From Formosa algae (GTDB lineage: Bacteria; Bacteroidota; Bacteroidia; Flavobacteriales; Flavobacteriaceae): a DNA stretch of 64,000 bases. A program made the position numbers and the translations under genes. This document shows, one piece after another, positions 37,397 to 46,085 of this stretch. The first letter of the stretch is position 1. Every line of letters starts with the position of its first letter. Where the stretch lies: positions 20,962-84,961 of the forward strand of contig NZ_LMAK01000030.1 of NCBI RefSeq assembly GCF_001439665.1, written 5' to 3'. The notes under the pieces were generated by a model that was given only the letters and a program-made list of their open reading frames with translations, did no database searches and was not told the DNA's origin.

Positions 37397-38326
37397 TTAT
37401 TCTAATTCTTTGGGTTTATTTTTAGCTTCTTTCATAGCTTCACCTATCTGATTACTAGCTACAAAACTTGCCACCATATCATTTAACATATTACTTCCTG
37501 CTTGAGGCGAGTTTGGTAATAAAATTAAGTTACTATTCGTTTCTTCACCTAAAGATTGTAATGTATCGTAATGTTGTGTCACTACAATTAAGGCAGAGGC
37601 TTCTTGAGAATTAATACCTACACGATTTAATACTTCTACAGATTCCTCCAAACCACGAGCAATTTCTCGACGTTGGTCTGCAATACCTTGACCTTGTAAA
37701 CGCTTACTTTCTGCTTCGGCTTTTGCTTTTTCAACAATTAAAATACGTTGTGCATCTCCTTCAAACTGTGCTGCTATTTTTTCACGTTCAGAAGCATTAA
37801 TACGGTTCATTGCTGCTTTTACTTGAGCATCTGGATCGATATCTGTAACAAGAGTTTTTATAATATCGTAACCATAGTCAGACATTGCATCGTTAAGTTC
37901 CATTTTTACTGCGATTGCAATATCATCTTTTTTAACAAAGACATCATCTAACTTCATTTTCGGAACTTCTGCACGAACCACATCAAATACATAAGAGGTA
38001 ATTTGGTCGTGAGCATAATCTAATTTATAAAAAGCATCATATACTTTTTCTTGAATGACTTTAAACTGTACAGATATTTTTAAACGAACAAATACATCAT
38101 CTTTCGTTTTGGTTTCGACAATAACATCTAATTGCTGAATTTTTAAACTCATTCGGCCAGCAATACGATCTATAAATGGAATTTTCATTTGTAAACCAGA
38201 ATGGCGAATACTTCTAAATTTTCCAAAGCGCTCTATAATGGCTGCTGTTTGTTGCTTTACTGTAAAAAAAGAAAGGAACAAAACCACCAGAATTAAGAAT
38301 ACAAATGGGATAAATAATACGGACAT
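37397..38326 (-). CDS. SPFH/band 7 membrane protein
   Basis: 309 residues: one N-terminal membrane segment (LFIPFVFLILVVLFLSFFTV), then an SPFH (stomatin/prohibitin/flotillin) domain starting at QQTAAIIERFGKFRSIRHSG, and a helical coiled-coil part with EREKIAAQFEGDAQRILIVEKAKAEAESKRLQGQG. Members form membrane-bound oligomers; the overall length fits the QmcA/HflK-like bacterial stomatins. Presumably anchored in the inner membrane. Operon with the ybjQ gene downstream. Confidence 0.9.
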   Translation of the reverse strand: MSVLFIPFVFLILVVLFLSFFTVKQQTAAIIERFGKFRSIRHSGLQMKIPFIDRIAGRMSLKIQQLDVIVETKTKDDVFVRLKISVQFKVIQEKVYDAFYKLDYAHDQITSYVFDVVRAEVPKMKLDDVFVKKDDIAIAVKMELNDAMSDYGYDIIKTLVTDIDPDAQVKAAMNRINASEREKIAAQFEGDAQRILIVEKAKAEAESKRLQGQGIADQRREIARGLEESVEVLNRVGINSQEASALIVVTQHYDTLQSLGEETNSNLILLPNSPQAGSNMLNDMVASFVASNQIGEAMKEAKNKPKELE

Positions 38327-38629
38327 AGTTTTATTTTTAATAGTTAGTAAATTCTGATACTAAATTTAGTCTATTATTTTGATTCGGTTTAATAATACCA
38401 ATCAAAACTAATTTAGTTTACAAATATGTATATAAAACCCTTTAAAATGTTACACAATTATTTAGGTTTTATAATTTTTTAAATATGAAATGCATATTTC
38501 TTAGACAAAATACATTCACAATTTTCATTCACCCTATAAAATTTTCAATTCAACGTTTTAAAACCTACTATCAAAAGTAATAGTTGGTAAAATAATATAT
38601 TTGGTGTGCTATTACTCAAACCTACAATT
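38327..38629. other. 303-bp divergent gap between the SPFH gene and the metalloprotease gene
   Basis: AT-rich, no ORF or RNA gene seen. It contains the protease -7 box at 38596-38603 and a small inverted repeat AAATATG/CATATTT at 38481-38499. Nothing else could be supported. Confidence 0.5.
38596..38603 (+). promoter_or_regulatory. -7 box of the T9SS metalloprotease gene
   Basis: TATATTTG matches TAnnTTTG. Transcription would start near 38607-38610, which excludes the GTG at 38606 as start codon and supports the ATG at 38630. Confidence 0.55.
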
Positions 38630-40444
38630 ATGATTCACAGATTATTACCTATTCTTGGTGTAGTAATTTTGTTCACCCAAATTACCTACTCACAAAATCA
38701 AAAAGAAGTTGTTGCCACGTCTTGGTTACATTCTAATTTTTCGACTTTAAGATCTCAAAATACTTTCGACTTAAAAAAAGATTTTGCTCAAGTTGGAACT
38801 TCTGGTGAAACATTTAGATTTGGACAATATGTAAACGATGTGCCTGTTTTAAATGCTACAGTCGCAGTGCATGTATCTCCTAATAATGAAGTGACTTATA
38901 ATTCTGGCGAATTTGATACTGCTATTACTATAATAAATACCACTCCAAAAATAACTTCAGATCAGGCTGTGTATTTGGCAGCAAAATCTTTAGGTATAGA
39001 TGGTACAATTACTCAAAAAGAATCTAAACTTTATATTTATAACAACAGTGGTGTTACACAATTAGTGTATCGTGTGACTACAAATTCTAAAACGCTTGAC
39101 GGTTTCTGGGAAACTTTAATTAATGCTAAAACGTCTGAAATAATTAGTCAAACAGATATTGCACATTATTATCACGGTCACGATCATGGACATGAAACTA
39201 TAAATGAAAAAACTGAAGAATCTACTGTAGAAGCAAAAGGAAAGATTTTTAATCCAGATCCTTTATCTGTAACAGGAGAAGTTTATGGTGGTTATTTTAT
39301 GGATAACGACGATGTTACCAATGCTTATTTAAATAGTGCTAGAGCAGATGTTACTTTTAATGTGGTAAAAAGTGAGGCTGGGAAGTATCAATTGAAGAGT
39401 GAATATTTAGAAATTAAAGACATACAAGATCCTGAAACTGGTTTATTCGAACAAGATTCTCCAGTATTTAATTTTACTAGAGAAGAAGATGGTTTTGAAG
39501 CTGTAAATGCATATTATCATATAAATATGAACATGCGTTATATTAATGAAACTTTAGGTATCGCATTAAAATCTATGTATAACGACGGGGTGATTTATTA
39601 TGATCCGCATGCGTTTAATGGTGCAGATAATTCTTCTTACGGTGGTGGTGTGTTAAAGTATGGTACCGGTGGTGTAGATGATGCCGAAGATGCAGATGTA
39701 ATTGTACATGAATTAGGGCATGGTATTCACGAATGGTTAATACAAAGTAGTATTTCTCAGGTAGAAGGATTAAGCGAAGGTTTTGGTGATTATTGGGCAC
39801 AATCCTACAGCAGAGGTTTAGAACGTTACAACAGTTCTAGATCGAGTTCTACTTATAACGATTTATTTAAATGGGACGGACATAATGAATTTTGGAGTGG
39901 CCGCGTTACAGATTATGATGTGCAATATCCGGAAGGATTAGTAAATAAAATTCATACAGACGGACAAATTTTTGCATCTACCTTAATGCAAGTTTGGGAA
40001 TATTTAGGAAAAGAAACAACAGATAAAATAGTATTAGAAGGTATGTCTATGACAAGTTCTAAATCTAATCAAGCTGAAGCTATTGCAGCAATTCGTCAGG
40101 CAGCTGTAGATATGAGTTTAGGATGTGAAGATATAGCGTATATAACTACTATTTTTAATACTAGAGGTTATGGGGTAGAAGCTTATGATTGTTCTCGATT
40201 AAGTGTAGATGATACAGCTATTTCTAACATTAAAATTTATCCAAACCCAGCATCAAGTGTTATTAATTTTAAAAACATTACTAGCGATCATCAAATTACA
40301 ATTTATAATATGATGGGTCAAAAAGTATTACATTCTACAATAACTCAAGCTAATAATTCTGTAAATGTTTCAGCTTTATCTAAAGGTATGTACATGATTT
40401 CGTTTAAAGATTATAAAACAAACTTTAAGTTTATTAAGCAATAG
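38630..40444 (+). CDS. Secreted zinc metalloprotease (M36-like) with T9SS sorting domain
   Basis: 604 residues from the ATG at 38630, which directly opens a signal peptide (MIHRLLPILGVVILFTQITYSQ). A fungalysin/thermolysin-type propeptide (about 25-165) is followed by a His-rich patch (HYYHGHDHGHE near 178-190) and the catalytic domain with the zinc site HELGH (His360, His364) and the third ligand in EGLSEGFGDYWA, closest to M36. The C-terminal 75 residues (IKIYPNPASSVINF to FKFIKQ) are a type A T9SS sorting domain, so it is secreted or surface-bound through the type IX system. A GTG upstream in frame was rejected. Confidence 0.9.
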   Translation: MIHRLLPILGVVILFTQITYSQNQKEVVATSWLHSNFSTLRSQNTFDLKKDFAQVGTSGETFRFGQYVNDVPVLNATVAVHVSPNNEVTYNSGEFDTAITIINTTPKITSDQAVYLAAKSLGIDGTITQKESKLYIYNNSGVTQLVYRVTTNSKTLDGFWETLINAKTSEIISQTDIAHYYHGHDHGHETINEKTEESTVEAKGKIFNPDPLSVTGEVYGGYFMDNDDVTNAYLNSARADVTFNVVKSEAGKYQLKSEYLEIKDIQDPETGLFEQDSPVFNFTREEDGFEAVNAYYHINMNMRYINETLGIALKSMYNDGVIYYDPHAFNGADNSSYGGGVLKYGTGGVDDAEDADVIVHELGHGIHEWLIQSSISQVEGLSEGFGDYWAQSYSRGLERYNSSRSSSTYNDLFKWDGHNEFWSGRVTDYDVQYPEGLVNKIHTDGQIFASTLMQVWEYLGKETTDKIVLEGMSMTSSKSNQAEAIAAIRQAAVDMSLGCEDIAYITTIFNTRGYGVEAYDCSRLSVDDTAISNIKIYPNPASSVINFKNITSDHQITIYNMMGQKVLHSTITQANNSVNVSALSKGMYMISFKDYKTNFKFIKQ

Positions 40445-40464
40445 ATATTTAAAATTTAGACTAT

Positions 40465-40495
40465 AAAAAAAGCGCGTTATAAACGCGCTTTTTTT
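40465..40495. terminator. Bidirectional terminator between the metalloprotease gene and gltX
   Basis: A perfect 14-bp stem with the GC-rich core AGCGCGTT/AACGCGCT and A7/T7 flanks, giving U tracts in both directions for convergent genes. Confidence 0.92.
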
Positions 40496-40535
40496 ATTTG
40501 ATATAATTAGTACTTCTAACCGCTTTAGAGGCATA

Positions 40536-42047
40536 TTATATTTCAGAAGTTAGTTGTTCTATACGTTGTATAGATTCTTGTTTTCCTATCATAAACATAA
40601 TTTCAAAAACATCTGGACCTTGTAAAGCACCAACTAAAGCTAATCGTAAAGGCATCATGACTTTTCCGAATCCGATTTCTTTAGAAGTAATCCAACCTTT
40701 AATATCGTTTTGAAGCGCTTCAGTAGTATAATCTTCAACATTGTTAATAAGGGTTACTAATTCACTTAAAAGCGCTTTAGTGTCGTCTTTAACTGCTTTT
40801 TTATAAGCTTTAGCATCATATGTTTTAGGCGATTGAAAAAAGAAATGACTCAAGTCCCATAAATCTGAAATAAATGTGGCACGTTCTTTAATTAAATTCA
40901 CTGCCATACCAATGTAATTTACATCAATGTCTTTTAATTCGTCACGATCTGTTTTAAAAGCTTCAGCAAGTTCGTCGTTATTTTGTTCTTGCATATAATG
41001 GTGATTAAACCATTTAATTTTGTCCGGATCAAAACGTGCTCCAGCTTTATGTACGCGTTCAATATCAAAAGCTTCAACAAGAGCCTCTAAATTAAATAAT
41101 TCTTGTTCAGTTCCAGGATTCCATCCTAAAAAGGCTAAGAAATTAATTACAGCTTCAGAGAAATATCCATCTTCTTTGTATCCACGTGAAACATCATTAG
41201 TTTTTGGATCAATCCATTCTAAAGGAAAAACAGGGAATCCTAATTTATCGCCATCACGTTTACTTAATTTTCCTTTACCTGTAGGTTTTAAAATTAGTGG
41301 TAAATGTGCAAATTCTGGCGCATCCCATCCAAAAGCTTTGTATAATTGATAGTGCAAGGCTAGGGAAGGTAACCATTCTTCACCACGAATAACATGTGTA
41401 ATTTCCATTAAATGGTCGTCTACAATATTCGCTAGGTGATAGGTTGGCATGCCATCACTTTTAAATAACACTTTATCATCTAAAATATTCGTGTCTATTT
41501 TAATATGCCCACGAACCATGTCTTTTAAATGTAAAGTTTCATCCTGTGGCGATTTAAAACGTATAACGTAATCTTCTCCAGCTTCTATTCGTTTTTGAAC
41601 GTCTTCAGGAGAAAGTGATAATGAGTTTGTAAGTTTTAAACGATTATGCCAATTGTAAATAAACGTTTTTCCGTTTTGTTCGTGCTCTGTTCTATGTGTA
41701 TCTAAAGCTTCAGCTGTATCGAAAGCATAATAGGCATTATTAGTCGCTATTAATTCTTCGGCATATGCTTTATATAAATCTTTACGTTCACTTTGTCTGT
41801 ACGGACCAAATTTTTCGTTTTTACCTGGACCTTCATCAAAAGGAATATTACACCAATTTAATGCATCAATTATATAATTTTCGGCACCTTCTACATATCT
41901 GTTTTGATCGGTATCTTCAATACGTAAAACAAAAGTTCCGTTATGTTTTTTAGCAAATAAATAGTTGAATAAAGCAGTACGAACACCACCTATGTGAAGC
42001 GGTCCTGTTGGGCTTGGTGCAAAACGCACACGAACATTTTTAGTCAT
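40536..42047 (-). CDS. gltX: Glutamyl-tRNA synthetase
   Basis: Charges tRNA-Glu. 503 residues, normal for bacterial GluRS. The start RVRFAPSPTGPLHIGGVRTALFNYLFA carries the HIGH-type HIGG motif; KLSKRDGD (near residue 260) is the KMSKS equivalent. The helical C-terminal anticodon-binding half is complete. It has its own promoter and is divergent from the DUF4175 operon. Confidence 0.97.
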   Translation of the reverse strand: MTKNVRVRFAPSPTGPLHIGGVRTALFNYLFAKKHNGTFVLRIEDTDQNRYVEGAENYIIDALNWCNIPFDEGPGKNEKFGPYRQSERKDLYKAYAEELIATNNAYYAFDTAEALDTHRTEHEQNGKTFIYNWHNRLKLTNSLSLSPEDVQKRIEAGEDYVIRFKSPQDETLHLKDMVRGHIKIDTNILDDKVLFKSDGMPTYHLANIVDDHLMEITHVIRGEEWLPSLALHYQLYKAFGWDAPEFAHLPLILKPTGKGKLSKRDGDKLGFPVFPLEWIDPKTNDVSRGYKEDGYFSEAVINFLAFLGWNPGTEQELFNLEALVEAFDIERVHKAGARFDPDKIKWFNHHYMQEQNNDELAEAFKTDRDELKDIDVNYIGMAVNLIKERATFISDLWDLSHFFFQSPKTYDAKAYKKAVKDDTKALLSELVTLINNVEDYTTEALQNDIKGWITSKEIGFGKVMMPLRLALVGALQGPDVFEIMFMIGKQESIQRIEQLTSEI

Positions 42048-42066
42048 GTTTTTTTATTTAAGAGTG

Positions 42067-42074
42067 CAAAGATA
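42067..42074 (-). promoter_or_regulatory. -7 box of gltX
   Basis: TATCTTTG on the - strand matches TAnnTTTG, 19 bp before the gltX ATG. Confidence 0.6.
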
Positions 42075-42211
42075 CTGTGATATGTGTAAAGATGAAAGCT
42101 TTAACAAAAGAGATAATCATTTTATAAATTTCATTTTAACAGAATGTTACAGTATTAGGCTATTACAGCTAAAATTATTATTGTAGATTAGTAAGTTAAA
42201 TACAGCATAGA

Positions 42212-45200
42212 TTGGATAACTTTAAAATTATAATACAAAAGCTAGAAGGTTTTATAAGACGTTATTATACTAACGAACTTATAAAAGGTGGAATACTATT
42301 TTTTTCTATCGGTCTTTTATATTTTTTACTTACGCTTTTAGTAGAACATTTTCTGTGGTTAAACCAAATTGCTCGAGCTATTTTATTTTGGCTTTTTATT
42401 TTAGTCGAGGTTTTACTTTTTGTAAAGTTTATCCTGATTCCGATTTCTAAATTATTCAAACTTCAAAAAGGAATTAATTATGAAGAAGCCTCTAAACTTA
42501 TCGGAAATCATTTTCCTGAAGTAAACGATAAATTACTGAATGTTCTACAACTTCATGAAGATGCTTCTCAATCCGAATTGTTATTAGCCAGTATTAATCA
42601 AAAAGCTTCAGAGTTAAGTCCGGTGCCTTTTAAACTAGCTATAAATCTTAATCAGAATGTTAAATATTTAAGGTTTGCGATTCTACCTATTTTACTCGTA
42701 TTAATTTTTATTGCAATAGGTAAGGTGAATTGGTTTACGGATAGTTATAAACGTGTTGTAGATTATAAAACAGCTTACGAACCACCTGCACCATTTCAGT
42801 TTTTTGTGCTCAACGATAATTTAAATGGAATAGAAAATAAAGATTTTAAATTGATAGTAAATACTGCTGGAAGTATAATTCCTGAACACGCAGAAATTAC
42901 TTTTAATAACGAAACTTACTTTTTACAAGACAAAGGTTCTGGACTGTTTGAGTATGTGTTTACCAATGTAAAAGATAATATTTCGTTTCAGTTACAAGCA
43001 AATGGTGTACAATCTAAACCTTACGAATTATCTATAATTGAAGTTCCTACTTTATTGGGTTTTGAAATGGTTTTAGAGTATCCCAAATATATAAAAAAAC
43101 AGAATGAAATTTTAAAAAGTACGGGCAATGCAATTGTTCCAGAAGGTACTAATGTGACCTGGAAATTGAAAACCAAAGCTACAGATCGTGTACATCTATT
43201 TTCTACAGATACTATAAATTTTTCAAAAGATAAAGATCGTTTTCAAACTACTAAACAAATCATTTCTAATTTAAATTATAGTTTAAGTACAAGTAATACT
43301 AATCTTACAAATTATGAAAATTTAAGTTATACAATAGATGTTATAAAAGATCAATTTCCTGAGTTTAAAATTGAAATGGCTCAAGATTCAGTCGATCTCA
43401 AAACACTGTATTTTAATGGTCAAGTAAGTGACGATTATGGCTTGCGTGCTTTAAATTTGGTGTATTATGAAACAGATAATATTGAAACGCAAGTTAAGTT
43501 ACCCATAACTATTTCTAAATCTAATGTCGATCAATTTGTAACTGCTTTTCCAAATCAGGTAAAGCTTAAAGAGGGGGTGTCTTATAGTTTGTATTTTGAA
43601 GTTTTTGACAATGATAATTTGCACAATTATAAACGTACAAAAAGTGAAGTTTTTACCTATCGTGAAAAAACTAAAAGTGAAGAAAAGAATGCACAATTAG
43701 CCCAACAACAAAATGCTATAAACGACTTTAATAAATCGCTAAATACATTTGATGAAAATGAGAAACTTTTAGAAGAAATTTCAGATACACAAAAGACTAA
43801 AAAGAATTTGAACTTTAATGATAAGAAACAAATTCAAGATGTTCTTAAACGACAAGAACAACAAGAAAAGTTGATGAAGAATTTTAATAAATCGTTTCAA
43901 GATAATTTAAATGAATTTGATAAAGAGAATGAAAATGATCCTTTAAAGAAAGAACTTCAAAAACGTTTAAAAGAGAACGAAGATCAACTTAAACAAGACG
44001 AACGTCTTTTAGATGAATTACAGAAATTAGAAGAAAAAATTAGTGAAGAAGAACTATCTAATAAATTCAAATATTTAAGTAAACAAAATAAAAAACAAAA
44101 GCGAAGTTTAGAACAATTAGTAGAATTAACTAAGCGCTTTTATGTTGCAAAAAAAATGGAAAAATTGCAGCAAGATTTAGAACGCTTGGCTGATGAACAA
44201 TTAGAATTATCTGAAAAATCCAAAGCAGAAAACACTTCCGATAAACAAGATAAATTGAATGAAACGTTTAAAGATTTACAACAAGAGTTAGATGCTTTAC
44301 AAAAAGAAAATGAAGTTTTAAAAAAGCCAATGGATCTTCCTAGAGAAGAACAGACAGAATCAGAAATTAATGAGTTACAAGAAGACGCCTCTGACCAATT
44401 AAAAAAGAGTGAATCTGATGAGAATAAGAATTCTGAAAATTCTGAAAAACAAGCCAAACAAAAACAAAAGCAGTCTGCTCAAAAAATGAAACAAATGAGC
44501 CAGTCTATGCAAGAATCCATGCAAACGGACGGCGGCGAACAAATGGAAGAAGATGCTGAAATGTTACGTCAGATTTTAGACAACCTACTTATATTTTCTT
44601 TTGATGAAGAATCACTAATGAATCAATTTAAAAGTATTGAAGTCAATCATAATAATTATGCCAAACATTTACGTAAACAACACGATTTACGTGAATACTT
44701 TGAGCATGTAGATGATAGTTTATTTTCTTTGTCATTAAGACAACCTATGTTATCTGAACAGGTAAATAATGAGATTACAAATATCTATCATTATATGGAT
44801 TTATCTCTAGAAGAATATTCTGAGAATTTAATTTATCAAGGTATTTCTTCACAGCAATATGTCTTTTCATCTGCTAATGTTTTAGCAGATCTTTTAAGTA
44901 ATATTTTAGATAATATGGAAGATCAACTTAATGCATCTTCCTCTTCATCTGGTCAGGGTAGTGGTAAACAATCTGGTCAATCAGAAGGACAACTTTCCGA
45001 TATTATTATGAGCCAAGAAGAGCTTAATAAACAAATGCAAAATCAAATGAATGGTAAAGGTGAGAAAGAAGGAGAAGGCGATAAGCAAGATGGTGAATCT
45101 TCTAAACCTGGTGAATCTGGTTCTGATGGCAAAGAAGGTGAAGGTAATAATTCTGGAGAAGGTAATACAAGTGGTGAAGGAAAGCAACCCGGCAATGAAG

Positions 45201-45607
45201 AATTGAATGGCGAATTATTTGCTATTTATCAGCGTCAGCAAGAATTAAGAAATCAACTTCAAGAACGATTAGAACAAGAAGGTTTAACTCCAGATTCTAG
45301 ACAACTATTAAAACAAATGGAAGATGTTGAAATGGAATTATTAAATGACGGATTTTCAAAAAAGACATTAGAAAAAATGTTGAATTTTGAACATCAATTA
45401 TTAAAATTACAGGATGCCACCTTTCAACAAGAACAGGAAAATAAAAGAGAATCTAAATCTAATTCTAATTCATTTTCTAACACTAGTTCAGACAAAATAA
45501 CACAAGCAAAACAATATTTTAATACTACTGAAATATTAAACAGACAAGTCCTACCTTTGCAGCAAAGTTTTAAAAATAAAGTGCAACAGTATTTTAATAA
45601 ATTATAA
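42212..45607 (+). CDS. DUF4175 family giant membrane protein
   Basis: 1131 residues. Two or three membrane segments lie in the first 175 residues (ILFFSIGLLYFLLTLLV, ARAILFWLFILVEVLLFVKFIL and ILPILLVLIFIAIG), followed by beta-rich modules (about 185-490), a very long Glu/Lys/Gln-rich coiled coil (about 495-770) and a low-complexity Gly/Glu/Ser/Lys tail region with GEG and GES repeats (about 945-1000). Function unknown; such genes are typical of Bacteroidota. The start is TTG (42212-42214): an in-frame stop lies 15 bp upstream and no early ATG exists. It abuts ybeY (TAATGA overlap), forming an operon with ybeY and mnmG. Confidence 0.85.
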   Translation: MDNFKIIIQKLEGFIRRYYTNELIKGGILFFSIGLLYFLLTLLVEHFLWLNQIARAILFWLFILVEVLLFVKFILIPISKLFKLQKGINYEEASKLIGNHFPEVNDKLLNVLQLHEDASQSELLLASINQKASELSPVPFKLAINLNQNVKYLRFAILPILLVLIFIAIGKVNWFTDSYKRVVDYKTAYEPPAPFQFFVLNDNLNGIENKDFKLIVNTAGSIIPEHAEITFNNETYFLQDKGSGLFEYVFTNVKDNISFQLQANGVQSKPYELSIIEVPTLLGFEMVLEYPKYIKKQNEILKSTGNAIVPEGTNVTWKLKTKATDRVHLFSTDTINFSKDKDRFQTTKQIISNLNYSLSTSNTNLTNYENLSYTIDVIKDQFPEFKIEMAQDSVDLKTLYFNGQVSDDYGLRALNLVYYETDNIETQVKLPITISKSNVDQFVTAFPNQVKLKEGVSYSLYFEVFDNDNLHNYKRTKSEVFTYREKTKSEEKNAQLAQQQNAINDFNKSLNTFDENEKLLEEISDTQKTKKNLNFNDKKQIQDVLKRQEQQEKLMKNFNKSFQDNLNEFDKENENDPLKKELQKRLKENEDQLKQDERLLDELQKLEEKISEEELSNKFKYLSKQNKKQKRSLEQLVELTKRFYVAKKMEKLQQDLERLADEQLELSEKSKAENTSDKQDKLNETFKDLQQELDALQKENEVLKKPMDLPREEQTESEINELQEDASDQLKKSESDENKNSENSEKQAKQKQKQSAQKMKQMSQSMQESMQTDGGEQMEEDAEMLRQILDNLLIFSFDEESLMNQFKSIEVNHNNYAKHLRKQHDLREYFEHVDDSLFSLSLRQPMLSEQVNNEITNIYHYMDLSLEEYSENLIYQGISSQQYVFSSANVLADLLSNILDNMEDQLNASSSSSGQGSGKQSGQSEGQLSDIIMSQEELNKQMQNQMNGKGEKEGEGDKQDGESSKPGESGSDGKEGEGNNSGEGNTSGEGKQPGNEELNGELFAIYQRQQELRNQLQERLEQEGLTPDSRQLLKQMEDVEMELLNDGFSKKTLEKMLNFEHQLLKLQDATFQQEQENKRESKSNSNSFSNTSSDKITQAKQYFNTTEILNRQVLPLQQSFKNKVQQYFNKL

Positions 45608-46017
45608 TGATATATTTTAATTACGAAACCGATTTTGAATTGGTTAATGAAGACGTGTTAGCTAATTGGATTAATGCGACTATTGTAGAAGAAGGATGTA
45701 AAGAAGGCGAGATTAATTATATCTTTTGTGATGATGAATATCTGCATAAGTTAAATGTAGAGTTCCTAGATCATGACACCTTAACAGATGTTATTAGTTT
45801 TGATTACTGTGTTGGTAAAGAAATTCATGGTGATATTTACATCTCTGTAGAGCGAGTTCGAGATAATGCATCAGACTTTAAAACGGTGTTTACAGATGAG
45901 ATTCATAGAGTTATTATTCATGGTGTTTTACATTACTGTGGATTCAAAGATAAAACAGATTCTGATGCTCAATTAATGCGTTCTAAAGAAGAATATTACT
46001 TATCTAAACTTAATTAA
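45607..46017 (+). CDS. ybeY: Endoribonuclease YbeY (rRNA maturation)
   Basis: 136 residues. Zinc-dependent RNase involved in 16S rRNA 3' maturation and ribosome quality control. The metal motif HGVLHYCGFKD (HGxLHxxG, with the third ligand altered from the usual GxDH His to Lys/Asp context: GFKDKTDSD) and FLDHDTLTDVISFDY are visible. The start overlaps the DUF4175 stop by one base. The absence of a clear third His at the usual position deserves note. Confidence 0.93.
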   Translation: MIYFNYETDFELVNEDVLANWINATIVEEGCKEGEINYIFCDDEYLHKLNVEFLDHDTLTDVISFDYCVGKEIHGDIYISVERVRDNASDFKTVFTDEIHRVIIHGVLHYCGFKDKTDSDAQLMRSKEEYYLSKLN

Positions 46018-46038
46018 TTTCTTCTTAAATTTTTTGAT

Positions 46039-46054
46039 TGTTCCACGTGGAACA
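46039..46054. promoter_or_regulatory. parS-like palindrome upstream of mnmG
   Basis: TGTTCCACGTGGAACA is a perfect 16-bp palindrome and matches 14 of 16 bases of the bacterial parS consensus TGTTTCACGTGAAACA, the ParB/Spo0J loading site. It lies between ybeY and mnmG; a twin sits just after mnmG. ParB binding is inferred. Confidence 0.75.
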
Positions 46055-46085
46055 ATTTATTTATAATATTAAATTTAATAAAAAC

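Noticed and set aside
38606..38629. GTG start for the T9SS metalloprotease
   Set aside because: It lies at or before the inferred transcription start, and the ATG at 38630 directly begins a good signal peptide.
41180..41195. CACGTGAAACA half-site inside gltX
   Set aside because: Four mismatches to either parS form and explained by coding sequence.
44930..45190. Gly/Glu/Ser-rich repeats in the DUF4175 gene as a DNA repeat element
   Set aside because: The repetition follows codon structure and is explained by low-complexity protein sequence.
46038..46085. TTG start that would extend MnmG by 16 residues
   Set aside because: It would translate through the parS-like palindrome; the ATG at 46086 gives the normal family N-terminus and length.
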